Assembly: GCF_012976305.1 (NCBI RefSeq) | Contig: NZ_JABDSR010000004.1 | Span: forward strand, 103,201-167,200 | Reading direction: 5' to 3' | Source: Peptoniphilus faecalis | Lineage (GTDB): Bacteria > Bacillota > Clostridia > Tissierellales > Peptoniphilaceae | DNA: 64,000 nt | Shown here: in pieces, positions 29,414 through 39,085 of the stretch | Numbering within the stretch: the stretch's first letter is position 1 | Layout of the letters: each line of letters begins with the position of its first letter | Notes under the pieces: generated by a model | Database searches by the model: none | Told to the model about the DNA's origin: nothing | Seen by the model: the letters and a program-made list of their open reading frames with translations, nothing else | Position numbers and translations under genes: made by a program

Positions 29414-30711
29414 TGAAAAATACTAGGGAAAAAGCATTACAAATAATTAACGATGTCCTCTACAAGGGGGCATTTTTAGAAGAAAGTCTAGAAATTCTTA
29501 AAAAGTCAAACATTGATGATAGGGACTACAATTTTATAAAAGAAATAACAACTGGAGTAATTAGGAATAGATCCTATTTAGATTACGTAGTGAAAATAAA
29601 CTCTAAAGTAAAGATTAATAAAATTCATAAAATCATTTTAACTATTCTAGAGATGGCAATTTATCAAATGTATTTTTTGGATAAAGTTCCAGATTATTCA
29701 ATTGTCGATGAGTCGGTAAATCTTGCAAAAATTTATGGGAATAGAGGCTCAATTTCTTTCACAAATGGAATCTTAAGAAGTATTTCAAAAAAAGAAGCAC
29801 CACAAGTTAAAATTGAAGATAGCATTGAAAATTTATCTACTTTTTATTCTCATCAAAAGTTCTATACAGAATATTTTTATAAAAACTATGGAGAGAATTT
29901 TACAAAAAAACTTTTAAAAGCAAATAATGAAAAACCTCCCTTTACCATTAGAGTAAATACTCTTAAGACTAATAAAAAGGACTTAATGAAAAATTTAAAG
30001 GATTTAGGCTTTGAAATAAGAGAGACAACTTATGAGAATGCTTTAAACATTTTAAACCCAAAGGGAATAATTGATACAGAATTTTTAAAAAAGGGACAAT
30101 TTTATGTGCAAGATCTTGGATCAATTTTGGTTTCAACCTTTTTAAATCCAAAGGAAGAGAGCAAAGTTCTGGATTTATGTGCAGCACCAGGGGGCAAGAC
30201 AACTCATCTTTCTGAAATTATGAATAACACTGGTGAGATCATTGCCTGTGATAAATCAAAGGGAAAAATAAAATTAATAGAAGAAAATGCCGAGAGACTT
30301 GGTGCAAAAAATATTAAAACAATGGTTAATGATGCCAGAGTTTTAAATGAAAGTTTCCTAAATAAATTTGACTATGTCTTAGTTGATGCACCTTGTTCTG
30401 GTACAGGATTATACAGGAAAAAACCTGATATAAAGTGGAATAAGAGCATAGAAGACATAAGGGAACTTTCAAAAATTCAAATAGAAATTTTAGAAAAAGC
30501 AAAAAATTATGTAAAAGATAAGGGAAAAATTTTATATTCAACTTGCTCTCTTTCAAAAATTGAAAATGAAGATGTAATAAATGAATTTTTAAAAAGCAAT
30601 AAAAATTTTAAAATAAAAAATTTAAGAGATAAAGAAATACTAAAATTATTTCCATCAATAGATGGTACGGACGGTTTTTCTATAACTCTTTTAGAAAAGA
30701 TTGGACTGTGA
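29413..30711 (+). CDS. rsmB: 16S rRNA (cytosine-967-C5)-methyltransferase
   Basis: N-terminal NusB-like RNA-binding domain (residues 1-140) fused to a class I methyltransferase. SAM motif LDLCAAPGGKTTHLSEIM at about residue 254, VDAPCSGTGLYRKKPDIKW with the first catalytic Cys and YSTCSLSKIENEDVI with the second. 432 residues. It overlaps the previous stop by 1 nt. Confidence 0.94.
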   Translation: MKNTREKALQIINDVLYKGAFLEESLEILKKSNIDDRDYNFIKEITTGVIRNRSYLDYVVKINSKVKINKIHKIILTILEMAIYQMYFLDKVPDYSIVDESVNLAKIYGNRGSISFTNGILRSISKKEAPQVKIEDSIENLSTFYSHQKFYTEYFYKNYGENFTKKLLKANNEKPPFTIRVNTLKTNKKDLMKNLKDLGFEIRETTYENALNILNPKGIIDTEFLKKGQFYVQDLGSILVSTFLNPKEESKVLDLCAAPGGKTTHLSEIMNNTGEIIACDKSKGKIKLIEENAERLGAKNIKTMVNDARVLNESFLNKFDYVLVDAPCSGTGLYRKKPDIKWNKSIEDIRELSKIQIEILEKAKNYVKDKGKILYSTCSLSKIENEDVINEFLKSNKNFKIKNLRDKEILKLFPSIDGTDGFSITLLEKIGL

Positions 30712-30726
30712 TTAGACAGTCCTTTT
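30703..30726 (+). terminator. Terminator overlapping the rsmB stop
   Basis: GGACTGT / ACAGTCC with a GATTAG loop that contains the end of the stop codon, followed by four T. Confidence 0.78.
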
Positions 30727-30771
30727 ATTTTATTAAATTTTTTAAATTCATTTTTATTTGTCAGAGTCTAA

Positions 30772-30780
30772 TGGTATAAT
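30772..30780 (+). promoter_or_regulatory. Extended -10 promoter of rlmN-prpC-prkC
   Basis: TGGTATAAT (30772-30780) matches the extended -10 consensus. A TTGTCA at 30758 is only 11 bases upstream, too close for a -35. Transcription would start near 30787, 16 nt before rlmN. Confidence 0.6.
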
Positions 30781-30802
30781 GAGTAAATGAATAGGTGGTT
30801 TA

Positions 30803-31822
30803 ATGGAATTAAATTCTATGTATGAAGATGAATTGCGCGGTTTTTTTGAAAATAAAGGTGAGAAGCCTTTTAGAGGATCTCAACTCTTTACTTTTTTCCA
30901 TGACAAAAAGAGATATGATATAGAAAATTCAAATCTTTCCGATGGGGCAATTTCCATAATAAAAAACGAAGAAATAAATAAAGTGAAAATTTTTAAAAGT
31001 TTCGATTCAAAATTAGATGAGACAAAAAAATTTATCTTTAAACTAAAAGACGAAAACTTAATAGAAGGTGTCCTCATGGAGTACAAACACGGTTATTCTC
31101 AGTGCATATCAACTCAAGTAGGTTGTAGAATGGGTTGCGATTTTTGTGCCTCTACAAAATCTGGTCTTGTGAGAAATCTTACAGCTGCAGAAATGTTAAG
31201 TGAGGTCTATGAAATTGAAAATAGATTAAATATTAAGGTTTCTAATTTTATCTTAATGGGAAGTGGTGAACCCCTTGATAATTTTCAAGAAGTGATGAGA
31301 TTTATAAAACTTCTTCACGATGAAAGGGGACACAACACAAGTTATAGAAATATAACAATATCAACTTGCGGAATAGCAGATAAAATTTATGAATTAGCAG
31401 ATTATAACTTACCTATAAATCTTGCGATTAGTCTTCATCAAACAAATGATTTTGATAGGTCAGCCCTTATGCCAATTAACAGAAAATTTAATTTAGCGGA
31501 ATTGAAAAAATCTTTAAAATATTATGTCAATAAGACAAATAATAGAATTACCTTTGAATACACTTTAATTAAAAATCAAAATGATGGTAAAAAAAATATT
31601 GAAGAGCTTTATAATTTTGCCAAAAATTTAAAATGCCATATTAATTTAATACCATTAAATCCAATTGATGAATTTGACGAAAAAAGACCTTCTAAATTAG
31701 AAATAAATGAATTTAAAGATAAGCTTGAAAAAATAGGATTTAATGTGACTATAAGAAGAGAGCTTGGAAGGGACATCAGCGCTTCATGTGGACAACTTAG
31801 GCGCAAAGTTGAGGTGAAATAA
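30803..31822 (+). CDS. rlmN: 23S rRNA (A2503-C2) / tRNA methyltransferase RlmN
   Basis: Radical SAM enzyme. Cluster motif CRMGCDFC (Cys 108, 112, 115), the MGSGEPLDNF motif (usually MGMGEPL) and the catalytic cysteine near the end in SASCGQLRRK. 339 residues. AGGTGG lies upstream of the ATG. It introduces m2A2503 in the peptidyl-transferase region. Confidence 0.94.
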   Translation: MELNSMYEDELRGFFENKGEKPFRGSQLFTFFHDKKRYDIENSNLSDGAISIIKNEEINKVKIFKSFDSKLDETKKFIFKLKDENLIEGVLMEYKHGYSQCISTQVGCRMGCDFCASTKSGLVRNLTAAEMLSEVYEIENRLNIKVSNFILMGSGEPLDNFQEVMRFIKLLHDERGHNTSYRNITISTCGIADKIYELADYNLPINLAISLHQTNDFDRSALMPINRKFNLAELKKSLKYYVNKTNNRITFEYTLIKNQNDGKKNIEELYNFAKNLKCHINLIPLNPIDEFDEKRPSKLEINEFKDKLEKIGFNVTIRRELGRDISASCGQLRRKVEVK

Positions 31823-32539
31823 ATGATTGTTGTATCAGCAACAAATGTAGGCAATTACAGAAAAAATAACGAAGACAGTTATTTTGTAAATGAATCAAAA
31901 AATTTATATATATTGGCTGATGGAATGGGAGGACATCTTGCTGGCGAAAGAGCATCTAAGATGGCAACTGAAATAATTGCTTCTGATTTTGAAAAGGCAG
32001 AGGAAGTTAATAAGATTGAAGATGCTATTGAAATTTTGTCTTCTTCAATTAGAGATGCTAATAGAGAAATATTTAATAGTTCTGAAAAAAATGAGGATTA
32101 CAGAGGCATGGGTACAACAGTATCTGCTGGCATCATTTTAGGAGATTTTTTAATTTATTCAAATGTTGGCGATTCAAGAATTTATAAAATAAATAAAGAT
32201 ATAGAGCAAATTACAAGAGATGATTCCTTTGTAAATTACTTAAAGGAGATTGGAGAAATCACTGAAGAAGAGGCAAAAAATCATCCAAAGAAAAATGTGC
32301 TTACAAAAGCCGTTGGAACAATAGCTGATTTAGATGTACATGTAAACACTTTAAAGATCGAAGAAGGGGACATATTTTTATTTTGTTCAGACGGACTTAC
32401 AAATATGATTCCTGATGAAGAAATTTTCAAAATAATAAAAGAAAACACTCCTGAAGTTGCAAAGGATAAACTTTTGGCTCTCGCTTTAAAAAATGGCGGC
32501 ATGGATAATATTACATTTATTTTAGTATTTAATGAGTAG
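31823..32539 (+). CDS. prpC: PP2C-family serine/threonine phosphatase PrpC
   Basis: Cytoplasmic metal-dependent phosphatase that reverses PrkC phosphorylation. Motifs: NNEDSYF, LADGMGGHLAGERAS, VGDSRIYKI, FCSDGLTNMIP and GGMDNITFILV supply the metal-binding Asp residues. 238 residues. It begins directly after rlmN and its 3' end runs next to the kinase gene, the usual arrangement. Confidence 0.93.
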   Translation: MIVVSATNVGNYRKNNEDSYFVNESKNLYILADGMGGHLAGERASKMATEIIASDFEKAEEVNKIEDAIEILSSSIRDANREIFNSSEKNEDYRGMGTTVSAGIILGDFLIYSNVGDSRIYKINKDIEQITRDDSFVNYLKEIGEITEEEAKNHPKKNVLTKAVGTIADLDVHVNTLKIEEGDIFLFCSDGLTNMIPDEEIFKIIKENTPEVAKDKLLALALKNGGMDNITFILVFNE

Positions 32540-32546
32540 GTGCACA

Positions 32547-34520
32547 ATGATAAATAAAATTTTAGCAAATAGATATGAAATATTAGAAAAAATTGGAACA
32601 GGCGGAATGGGCAATGTATTCAAAGCTCATGATAAAAAGCTTGATAGAATTGTTGCCATAAAGGTTTTAAAATTAGAATATAACGAAGACAATAATTTTA
32701 TTAGAAAATTCAAGAGAGAGTCCCTTGCAGCTGCAAGTATTTCTCATCCTAATATTGTAAGTATTTATGATGTAGGAACTGAAAAAGTTGAAGACAAAGA
32801 AGTTCATTACATTGTAATGGAATATATTGATGGTAAAACTCTAAAAGATTTGATAAATGATGAGGGCAGACTTTCTGAAAAGAGGGCATTAAATTACTGC
32901 ATTCAAATTGCAGAGGCTTTAAAGGTTGCTCACTCAAAACATATTGTCCATAGAGATATTAAGTCACAAAACATCATGGTTACTCGTGATGATCGAATTA
33001 AAGTTACAGATTTTGGAATTGCAAGAGTTGCGGACAATACAACTGTTACAGCTACTAATGCAGTAATGGGTTCAGTTCATTATTTTTCACCAGAACAAGC
33101 AAGAGGAGCAAAGGTAGATAATAGATCGGATATATATTCTTTGGGTATTGTTCTTTTTGAAATGCTTACAGGAAGACTTCCTTTTGATGCAGATAATCCC
33201 GTGTCCGTTGCACTTATGCAAGTTCAATCACAAATGCCAAAGCCATCAGATTTTATTAAGAGTATAGATCCATCTGTTGATGCACTTGTTATTAAAATGA
33301 CTGAAAAAGATCCTAAAGATAGATATAAAGACGTCTTCGAACTAATTAAAGATATTAAGGATTATACAATTGGAGCAAAAACTTTCTCAGTTAAAAGAGA
33401 ATACCAAGAGGATGATAGAAGGGTCGTTACTCCAACAGTTAATAGAAGACCAAAAAGAAATCATTCCAATAATATGGATATAGAACGACAAAAGCCAAAA
33501 AAAGTTGTTAAAAAGAAAAAATCGGCTGCTCCAGCCATACTTGGAATTTTTTCTGCAATAGTTATTATAGCTCTATTGATTTATGTCGTTCCAAAGGCTA
33601 TGAAAGGTATGAAGAATAGCGATGTAGTTGAAAAGATTGCCGTAGAAAATTATATTGGAAAAACAAGGGATGAGGCTAAGGAGCTAATAGAAGCTCAAGG
33701 TTTGGTTTTAGATGTTAATACCGTAGAAAATGAAAATGAACCTGATGGCGTTGTACTTGGTCAAAAGCCAGAAAAGGGAACTTCCGTTGATAAGGGCTCA
33801 ACTGTTACTCTAGAAATTAATGAACTCCCTGATTCTGTTCCAGTTCCACCACTAAAGGGATTAAGCAAAAAAGATGCACAAAAAGTTTTAGAAGAAAATT
33901 CTCTAAAACTTGGTTCTGTTGAAGAAGAGTTTAATGAAGATGTTGAGGAAGGTAAGGTAATTTATTCAAATCCAGATGGCGGTTATTCTGTTAAAAGAGG
34001 AACTGCTGTAAAAGTTATAATATCTAAGGGTGTTGACAAGACTCCAGTCGTATTGAGTGACTACAAGGGAATGGAACAAGATGTTGTTGTAAATCAATTA
34101 AAGAGTTTAGGATTTACTGTTGTAATTGAAAATGGAAATAGCAATAGCGTTGGCGAAGGACAAGTTTATGACATGGATCCAAAGCCAAATACAAGTGTGG
34201 AAAAGGGCTCTACTGTTACTATTTACATCTCTAAGGGATCAAAGGTTGACGAAGAAGTAAATGAGGACAACGAAAGCAATCAAAATGAAGATAATTTCAA
34301 TAAAGTAAATCATGTAAAGGTAAGGGTTCCAGATGATGGTGCTACTCACAATGTTTCAGCTGAAAGAGTAAAAGACGGCAATGGAAATAAAATTGGAGCA
34401 ACTTCTGTTTGGGATTACAATGTTGATAGTGGACAAGTTAGTAATGTAGAGTTAATTGGTCCTGGTGAATACAATATATACGTAGATGGAAATCTAGTGA
34501 AGACTGAGAAAATAAAATAA
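32547..34520 (+). CDS. prkC: PASTA-domain Ser/Thr protein kinase PrkC
   Basis: Membrane kinase that senses peptidoglycan fragments/lipid II. Hanks motifs GTGGMGNVFKA, IKVLK, HRDIKSQNIMVT, DFGIARV and GSVHYFSPEQARG. A basic juxtamembrane stretch is followed by one membrane span at about residues 327-350. Three extracellular PASTA repeats span about 355-555, then an acidic Asn/Glu linker and a C-terminal beta-rich domain (about 590-657). A frame extension to an ATG at 32532 exists. The ATG at 32547 has TAGGTG upstream and directly precedes the canonical NRYEILEKIG. Confidence 0.94.
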   Translation: MINKILANRYEILEKIGTGGMGNVFKAHDKKLDRIVAIKVLKLEYNEDNNFIRKFKRESLAAASISHPNIVSIYDVGTEKVEDKEVHYIVMEYIDGKTLKDLINDEGRLSEKRALNYCIQIAEALKVAHSKHIVHRDIKSQNIMVTRDDRIKVTDFGIARVADNTTVTATNAVMGSVHYFSPEQARGAKVDNRSDIYSLGIVLFEMLTGRLPFDADNPVSVALMQVQSQMPKPSDFIKSIDPSVDALVIKMTEKDPKDRYKDVFELIKDIKDYTIGAKTFSVKREYQEDDRRVVTPTVNRRPKRNHSNNMDIERQKPKKVVKKKKSAAPAILGIFSAIVIIALLIYVVPKAMKGMKNSDVVEKIAVENYIGKTRDEAKELIEAQGLVLDVNTVENENEPDGVVLGQKPEKGTSVDKGSTVTLEINELPDSVPVPPLKGLSKKDAQKVLEENSLKLGSVEEEFNEDVEEGKVIYSNPDGGYSVKRGTAVKVIISKGVDKTPVVLSDYKGMEQDVVVNQLKSLGFTVVIENGNSNSVGEGQVYDMDPKPNTSVEKGSTVTIYISKGSKVDEEVNEDNESNQNEDNFNKVNHVKVRVPDDGATHNVSAERVKDGNGNKIGATSVWDYNVDSGQVSNVELIGPGEYNIYVDGNLVKTEKIK

Positions 34521-35371
34521 TGATTGGAAAAATTATTAAGCTAACAGGTGGCTTCTATTATATAAAATCTGGAGATAAAATTTTTGAAACTAGAGCTAGA
34601 GGAAATTTTAGACATTCTAAAGTAACACCTATTGTTGGTGATGATGTAGAATTTAAATATGAAGAAAAAACTCTGGGATATATTGAAAAAGTATATCCCA
34701 GAAAAAATATGCTCACAAGACCAAAGGTTAGCAATGTTGATTTAGCTTTAATTGTTATACCAGTAATGGATCCAAAGTATAATCTAGTAATAATAGATAA
34801 AACCATTGTACAAGCTGAGCATGAAGGAATTGATGTTGCCGTTGTAGTAAATAAATCAGATTTAGATAAGGAAAGCGCAAAAGAACTTACGAAAATTTAT
34901 AAAAATTCAGGATTTGATACTTTTATGATTTCTGATAAGGATGACAGCATTAAACTATTGAGAGAATATCTTCATGGAAAGACTGTTGCCCTTTGCGGCG
35001 TAAGTGGTGCTGGTAAATCTACTATTACTTCAAGAATTTTGGATAAAGATGTGGAAATTGGAAAAGTTTCTGAAAAAACCAAGAGAGGCAAACACACCAC
35101 TAGGCACACAGAAATACTTTACAATAAAGATATTTATATTTTTGATACTCCTGGATTTTCTTCATTAAGTTTAAAAATTGGCGAAGATAATTTAAAAAAT
35201 TATTTTCGAGAATTTAAAAAATTTACAAGTTGTAAATTTAACAATTGCAATCACATTAAGGAGCCAAAATGTGCTATTAAAGATGCAGTTGATAGTGGCG
35301 AAATAGAAAAATCAAGATACGAAAATTATTTATACATTTACAATGAATTAAAAGAAAAAGGAGAATACTAA
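34520..35371 (+). CDS. rsgA: Ribosome small-subunit-dependent GTPase RsgA
   Basis: Circularly permuted GTPase for 30S maturation. N-terminal OB fold, G4 NKSD, G1 GVSGAGKSTI, G2 GKHTTRH, G3 DTPGFSSL in the permuted order. The C-terminal zinc cluster is CKFNNCNHIKEPKC. 283 residues. It overlaps prkC by 1 nt, a conserved kinase-rsgA-rpe-thiN neighbourhood. Confidence 0.94.
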   Translation: MIGKIIKLTGGFYYIKSGDKIFETRARGNFRHSKVTPIVGDDVEFKYEEKTLGYIEKVYPRKNMLTRPKVSNVDLALIVIPVMDPKYNLVIIDKTIVQAEHEGIDVAVVVNKSDLDKESAKELTKIYKNSGFDTFMISDKDDSIKLLREYLHGKTVALCGVSGAGKSTITSRILDKDVEIGKVSEKTKRGKHTTRHTEILYNKDIYIFDTPGFSSLSLKIGEDNLKNYFREFKKFTSCKFNNCNHIKEPKCAIKDAVDSGEIEKSRYENYLYIYNELKEKGEY

Positions 35372-36012
35372 TGATTTCACCTTCATTACTTTCAGCAGAT
35401 TTTACAAATTTAGAAAAGGAATTTAAAATTTTGAATGAAGAAAAAGTTGACTTCATTCACTTAGATATTATGGACGGAAATTATGTACCTAATATTTCCT
35501 ATGGTCCAGGAATTGTAAAAAGTCTTAGACATCTAACTGAAATACCCTTTGATACACATCTAATGATTGAAAGACCAGAAAATTTTATTGAAGAATTTGT
35601 AAAAGCTGGATCGGATATTATTACAATTCATCCCATGACAACAAAACATCTTGATAGAACTCTTTCTCTAATTAAAAGTTATGGAAAAAAGACAGGACTT
35701 GCATTAAATCCTGGAGATAGTCTTGATGTTTTAAATTACAACTTAGAAAAATTAGATTTAGTATTAATTATGAGTGTAAATCCTGGATTTGGGGGACAAA
35801 AGTTTATTCCATCTGTTTTAAGGAAAATTAGAGAAGTAAAAAAATTAATTGAGGAGAGAAATTTAGATACATTAATTGAAGTCGATGGTGGAGTTAAACT
35901 AGATAATGCAAAGGAAGTTCTCGATGCAGGAGCAGATATTTTAGTTGCCGGATCTGCAATTTTTAAAAAAGACAAGACTCGTGAAAATATAAAAGCTTTT
36001 AAGGAATTATAA
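35371..36012 (+). CDS. rpe: Ribulose-phosphate 3-epimerase
   Basis: Pentose phosphate epimerase, TIM barrel of 213 residues. SADFTNLEKE, HLDIMDGNYVPNISYGP and MSVNPGFGGQKFIP carry the catalytic and metal residues, and VDGGV lies at the end. AAGGAG ribosome-binding site; overlaps rsgA by 1 nt. Confidence 0.95.
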   Translation: MISPSLLSADFTNLEKEFKILNEEKVDFIHLDIMDGNYVPNISYGPGIVKSLRHLTEIPFDTHLMIERPENFIEEFVKAGSDIITIHPMTTKHLDRTLSLIKSYGKKTGLALNPGDSLDVLNYNLEKLDLVLIMSVNPGFGGQKFIPSVLRKIREVKKLIEERNLDTLIEVDGGVKLDNAKEVLDAGADILVAGSAIFKKDKTRENIKAFKEL

Positions 36013-36647
36013 TGAAAAAAGCACTTTTAATTTCAGGAGGAAGACAGGTTTCAAGGGAATTAATAGAAAAATATAGTGATAGATTTATTTTAGTTGCCGA
36101 CGGAGGCGCAAAACTTTTAAAAAAGTACGAACTTGACGCAGATCTTCTTCTTGGAGATTTAGATTCAATTGATGAAGAGTCTTTATATTATGTAAAAAAA
36201 CATAATATAAAGATAAAAAAATTTCCTACAAAAAAAGATTTTACAGACACAGCACTTTGTTTAGATTATCTTTTTGATGAAGGCTATGATGATATAATAA
36301 TATTGGGAGCATTGGGAACGAGACTTGATCACGAGCTTGCAAATCTATCTTATCTTAAAAAGGCATATAGATGTGGGGTTTCTGCAAAAATCATTGATAA
36401 TTATAACGAAATCACCTATGCTGAAGAAGGAGAATATGAATTTTATAAATCAGATAAAAAATATTTTTCATTAATAAATGCTGGTGATAAAATGAACTTT
36501 ACAACTAAGGGACTTTATTATGAGGTAAAGAATTTAGAAGTTAACTCTGAGAATCCAAGTAGAGCTGTTAGCAATGAAATAGTGGCTGATAAGGCAATTA
36601 TAAAAATAAACTATGGTGCTGCTTTTATAATTCAGTCTAGGGACTAA
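36012..36647 (+). CDS. thiN: Thiamine pyrophosphokinase
   Basis: Transfers pyrophosphate from ATP to thiamine. ADGGAKLL, LLGDLDSID and KDFTDTALCLDYL with GALGTRLDHELANL are the family signatures. 211 residues. Last gene of the long + strand run. A bidirectional terminator separates it from a convergent gene. Confidence 0.93.
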   Translation: MKKALLISGGRQVSRELIEKYSDRFILVADGGAKLLKKYELDADLLLGDLDSIDEESLYYVKKHNIKIKKFPTKKDFTDTALCLDYLFDEGYDDIIILGALGTRLDHELANLSYLKKAYRCGVSAKIIDNYNEITYAEEGEYEFYKSDKKYFSLINAGDKMNFTTKGLYYEVKNLEVNSENPSRAVSNEIVADKAIIKINYGAAFIIQSRD

Positions 36648-36684
36648 TTTTAAATATTAATTAGAAATAAGGATGAACAAAAAA

Positions 36685-36709
36685 AACCAGCGGTGAAACT
36701 GGTTTTTTT
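36685..36709. terminator. Bidirectional terminator between convergent genes
   Basis: AACCAG / CTGGTT stem with loop CGGTGAAA. A run of A lies on the left and seven T on the right, so it terminates thiN on the + strand and the ATP-grasp gene on the - strand. Confidence 0.85.
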
Positions 36710-36720
36710 ATGTTAATAAT

Positions 36721-37959
36721 CTATTTCTCTAATTTATAGTACATTTTATAATGTTTTATTGAACCATATTTTCTCTTTAGATAAGTTATTTTTCTATTAA
36801 AGCTGAAATCTTTTTTGTTGTTAATTGTAAATTCGTAGCCATTTTTTAAAAGTTCATCAATAATTTTGTGATATTTTTTGTCAGTATACTCCTTTAACAA
36901 TTTAGGGTGGGCATTCATCCAAATTTTTGAAGTTTCCTTGTGGTAATAAACTTCTTCCTCAAATCCTAAATCTAAAAGGTCTCTAATGTAAAAATCCAAA
37001 ACATTAACGCCACCAGCAGCCATAAAGTAATGACTTTGGGGAAGTCTCAAGTTCATCTCAAAGGCCTTATAAGTATTATCTCTTGGATCATATTTTAAAT
37101 CTATATTTGAATAGCCAGTATAGTTGATGGATTCAAGCTTTTCTTTGTAAAATTTAAAAAGTTCAGGCATGTATTTTGTGTAGATTGCATCGTTATTTCC
37201 AATTCTAAGTGGAAGAGGGTCTGCAAGAAGAATTTGTCCATAGACCATCATGCGCACCTTGCCAAATTTGTCACAATACACATTAAAGGATGCTTGGTTT
37301 GATGCAGGTCCAGGGATGTATTCTTGCACAAGCATTGTGCCTTCATAGTGATTGTCATCGTAAATAGTTTCTACAACAGATTTAAGCTCATCGTAGCTAT
37401 AAATAGTGTAGACTTTATATTTATTAGGGAAGGATAATTTTACATAGGAAATTGAATCGTTGGGTTTAAGTATTAGAGGAAATTGTAAGTCCAATTTTTT
37501 GATTCCCTTGGAATTATTTATAATTGCAAATTTTGGATAAGGTATGCCTAATTCTTCACAAGAATTGTAGAAATCAATTTTATTTTCCAATCTTTCATTT
37601 AATTCTGTAGAAGGTGTGTTAAATTTATAGTACTCTTTAATTTTTTCCTTATTGTTTGAAAGAAGTTTTGAATATTCATCTCCGCAAGGAATAGTTATTA
37701 AAGTGGCATCTTTATTTTCTTCCGCAAATTTTATCATCTCATTTACAAAAACATCATCATTAGAAAAGTTATTTATAATTTTTCTATCTAAAATTTTTGA
37801 GTTATTTGTGGCAGGGAGTGCCCTTTGACAAAATATAGTTGAGATCAAATCATAGTTGTCATTTAATATTCTAGCAATTCCATAGGCATTTTCATCGGAT
37901 CCAAGAATTACAAATTTGACATTTAATTTTTTTAGTATATCTTTAGAAATGTTTTTCAT
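36721..37959 (-). CDS. ATP-grasp ligase, possibly D-aspartate ligase type
   Basis: 412 residues. A Rossmann-like N-terminus FVILGSDENAYGIARILND is followed by an ATP-grasp core: the ATP-binding region FPLILKPNDSISYVKL, the hinge MLVQEYIPG, and the metal-binding end YSNIDLKYDP...FEMNLRLPQSHYF. This layout matches the COG3919-type ligases, which include the D-aspartate ligase that charges Lys of the peptidoglycan stem. Cell-wall bridge formation is therefore plausible but not proven; other carboxylate-amine ligases share the fold. It is the downstream gene of a two-gene - strand group. Confidence 0.6.
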   Translation of the reverse strand: MKNISKDILKKLNVKFVILGSDENAYGIARILNDNYDLISTIFCQRALPATNNSKILDRKIINNFSNDDVFVNEMIKFAEENKDATLITIPCGDEYSKLLSNNKEKIKEYYKFNTPSTELNERLENKIDFYNSCEELGIPYPKFAIINNSKGIKKLDLQFPLILKPNDSISYVKLSFPNKYKVYTIYSYDELKSVVETIYDDNHYEGTMLVQEYIPGPASNQASFNVYCDKFGKVRMMVYGQILLADPLPLRIGNNDAIYTKYMPELFKFYKEKLESINYTGYSNIDLKYDPRDNTYKAFEMNLRLPQSHYFMAAGGVNVLDFYIRDLLDLGFEEEVYYHKETSKIWMNAHPKLLKEYTDKKYHKIIDELLKNGYEFTINNKKDFSFNRKITYLKRKYGSIKHYKMYYKLEK

Positions 37960-38021
37960 ATTTCTCCTTATAAATTAAAATTTAACATTATCTTACATTA
38001 TACACTAGAGCAAAGTATTTT

Positions 38022-38987
38022 TTAACCTTTATCAATAAATGCATTATCTTTATCTTTCCAATAAGATACTATTTTTTTAATTTTATCCTCTGTTACAATT
38101 TTTTCATTAGATTCCTTTAGTTTTTTATCAATTTCTGAAATTACTGAAAGTTTGTCAGCACACCACTTTGGCTCAAAAAGTTTAGATTTTGGCGGATCAC
38201 CAGTAATTCTGTGAACTACAGTTTTTTCGTCAATATTTTTTAGTGCAAAAATAACTATATCAATATATTCTTCCCTTGTTAATATTTTAAAACTTTTATT
38301 TTTATAAAGCTTATAGATTGGCGAGTCCTTTAAAATATATAAATTGTGAAATTTAACTCCAAAGGGAGATACATTTTTTATGTAATCAATAGTATTTACA
38401 AAATCAATATAATCTTCAAAGGGAAGACCAAAAATTGCGTGAATTAAAAATAATAAATTTGCATCTTTGAGTTTACTAATAGTATCATCAAAAAATTTAT
38501 GAGAGTAACCTCGATTAATTAATTTAATAGTATTTTCATTCACACTTTGCATTCCAAGTTCAAGCCAAAGTGTTTTTTTATGAGAAATTTCCTCAAGATA
38601 TTTTATCTTTTCTTTGTCAAGACAATCGCATCTAGTTGCAATAGATATGGCAGAAATGTCATTGCGACTTGCAACTGGATCGTAAATTTTTCTTAAATCA
38701 TTTAATGAACCATAAGTGTTTGTAAAATTTTGAAAGTAAGCAATATAGTTTTTTGCTTTCCACTTTTTTTCTAAAAATATTTTTTGAGACTCAATTTGCC
38801 TAGATATAGAGTAATTTTTTGAGGCAGCAAACTCACCGCTGCCCTCGTCAGAGCAAAAAACACAGCCAATATTTGATAAAGTGCCGTCTCTATTTGGACA
38901 AGAAAAACCACCGTCTAGAGAGAGTTTTACGCTCTTTCCAGAAAAATATTTGCGAAAAAAATCGTTAAAAGATAAAAATCTTCTCAT
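38022..38987 (-). CDS. TIGR01212-family radical SAM protein (YhcC-like)
   Basis: 321 residues. The cluster motif is CPNRDGTLSNIGCVFC, i.e. CX9-10CX2C, which is characteristic of TIGR01212/YhcC radical SAM proteins, with SLDGGFSC before it. Further family segments: TRCDCLDKEKI, WLELGMQS and FGLPFEDYIDF. The substrate is unknown in this family. AGGTGATT is the ribosome-binding site. It is divergently oriented from the TPR gene. Confidence 0.88.
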   Translation of the reverse strand: MRRFLSFNDFFRKYFSGKSVKLSLDGGFSCPNRDGTLSNIGCVFCSDEGSGEFAASKNYSISRQIESQKIFLEKKWKAKNYIAYFQNFTNTYGSLNDLRKIYDPVASRNDISAISIATRCDCLDKEKIKYLEEISHKKTLWLELGMQSVNENTIKLINRGYSHKFFDDTISKLKDANLLFLIHAIFGLPFEDYIDFVNTIDYIKNVSPFGVKFHNLYILKDSPIYKLYKNKSFKILTREEYIDIVIFALKNIDEKTVVHRITGDPPKSKLFEPKWCADKLSVISEIDKKLKESNEKIVTEDKIKKIVSYWKDKDNAFIDKG

Positions 38988-39002
38988 TTAATCACCTAAT
39001 TC

Positions 39003-39031
39003 ATTATATATTCTTTTAAAAATTATTTCCA
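39003..39031 (-). promoter_or_regulatory. Possible promoter of the radical SAM gene
   Basis: On the - strand, TGGAAA (39031-39026) and TATAAT (39008-39003) are 17 bases apart. The -35 matches consensus in 4 of 6 positions. Confidence 0.4.
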
Positions 39032-39036
39032 TGGGT

Positions 39037-39065
39037 TTGAAATTAGAAAAAATACTATATAATAT
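39037..39065 (+). promoter_or_regulatory. Promoter of the TPR-map-MATE-ppi-tdk run
   Basis: TTGAAA (39037-39042), 17-base spacer, TAATAT (39060-39065). It sits back to back with the - strand promoter. Confidence 0.55.
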
Positions 39066-39085
39066 AATAAGAATTGGAGTTTTTT

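Noticed and set aside
30758..30780. TTGTCA as -35 of the rlmN promoter
   Set aside because: Only 11 bases from the TATAAT; the extended -10 TGGTATAAT explains the promoter without it.
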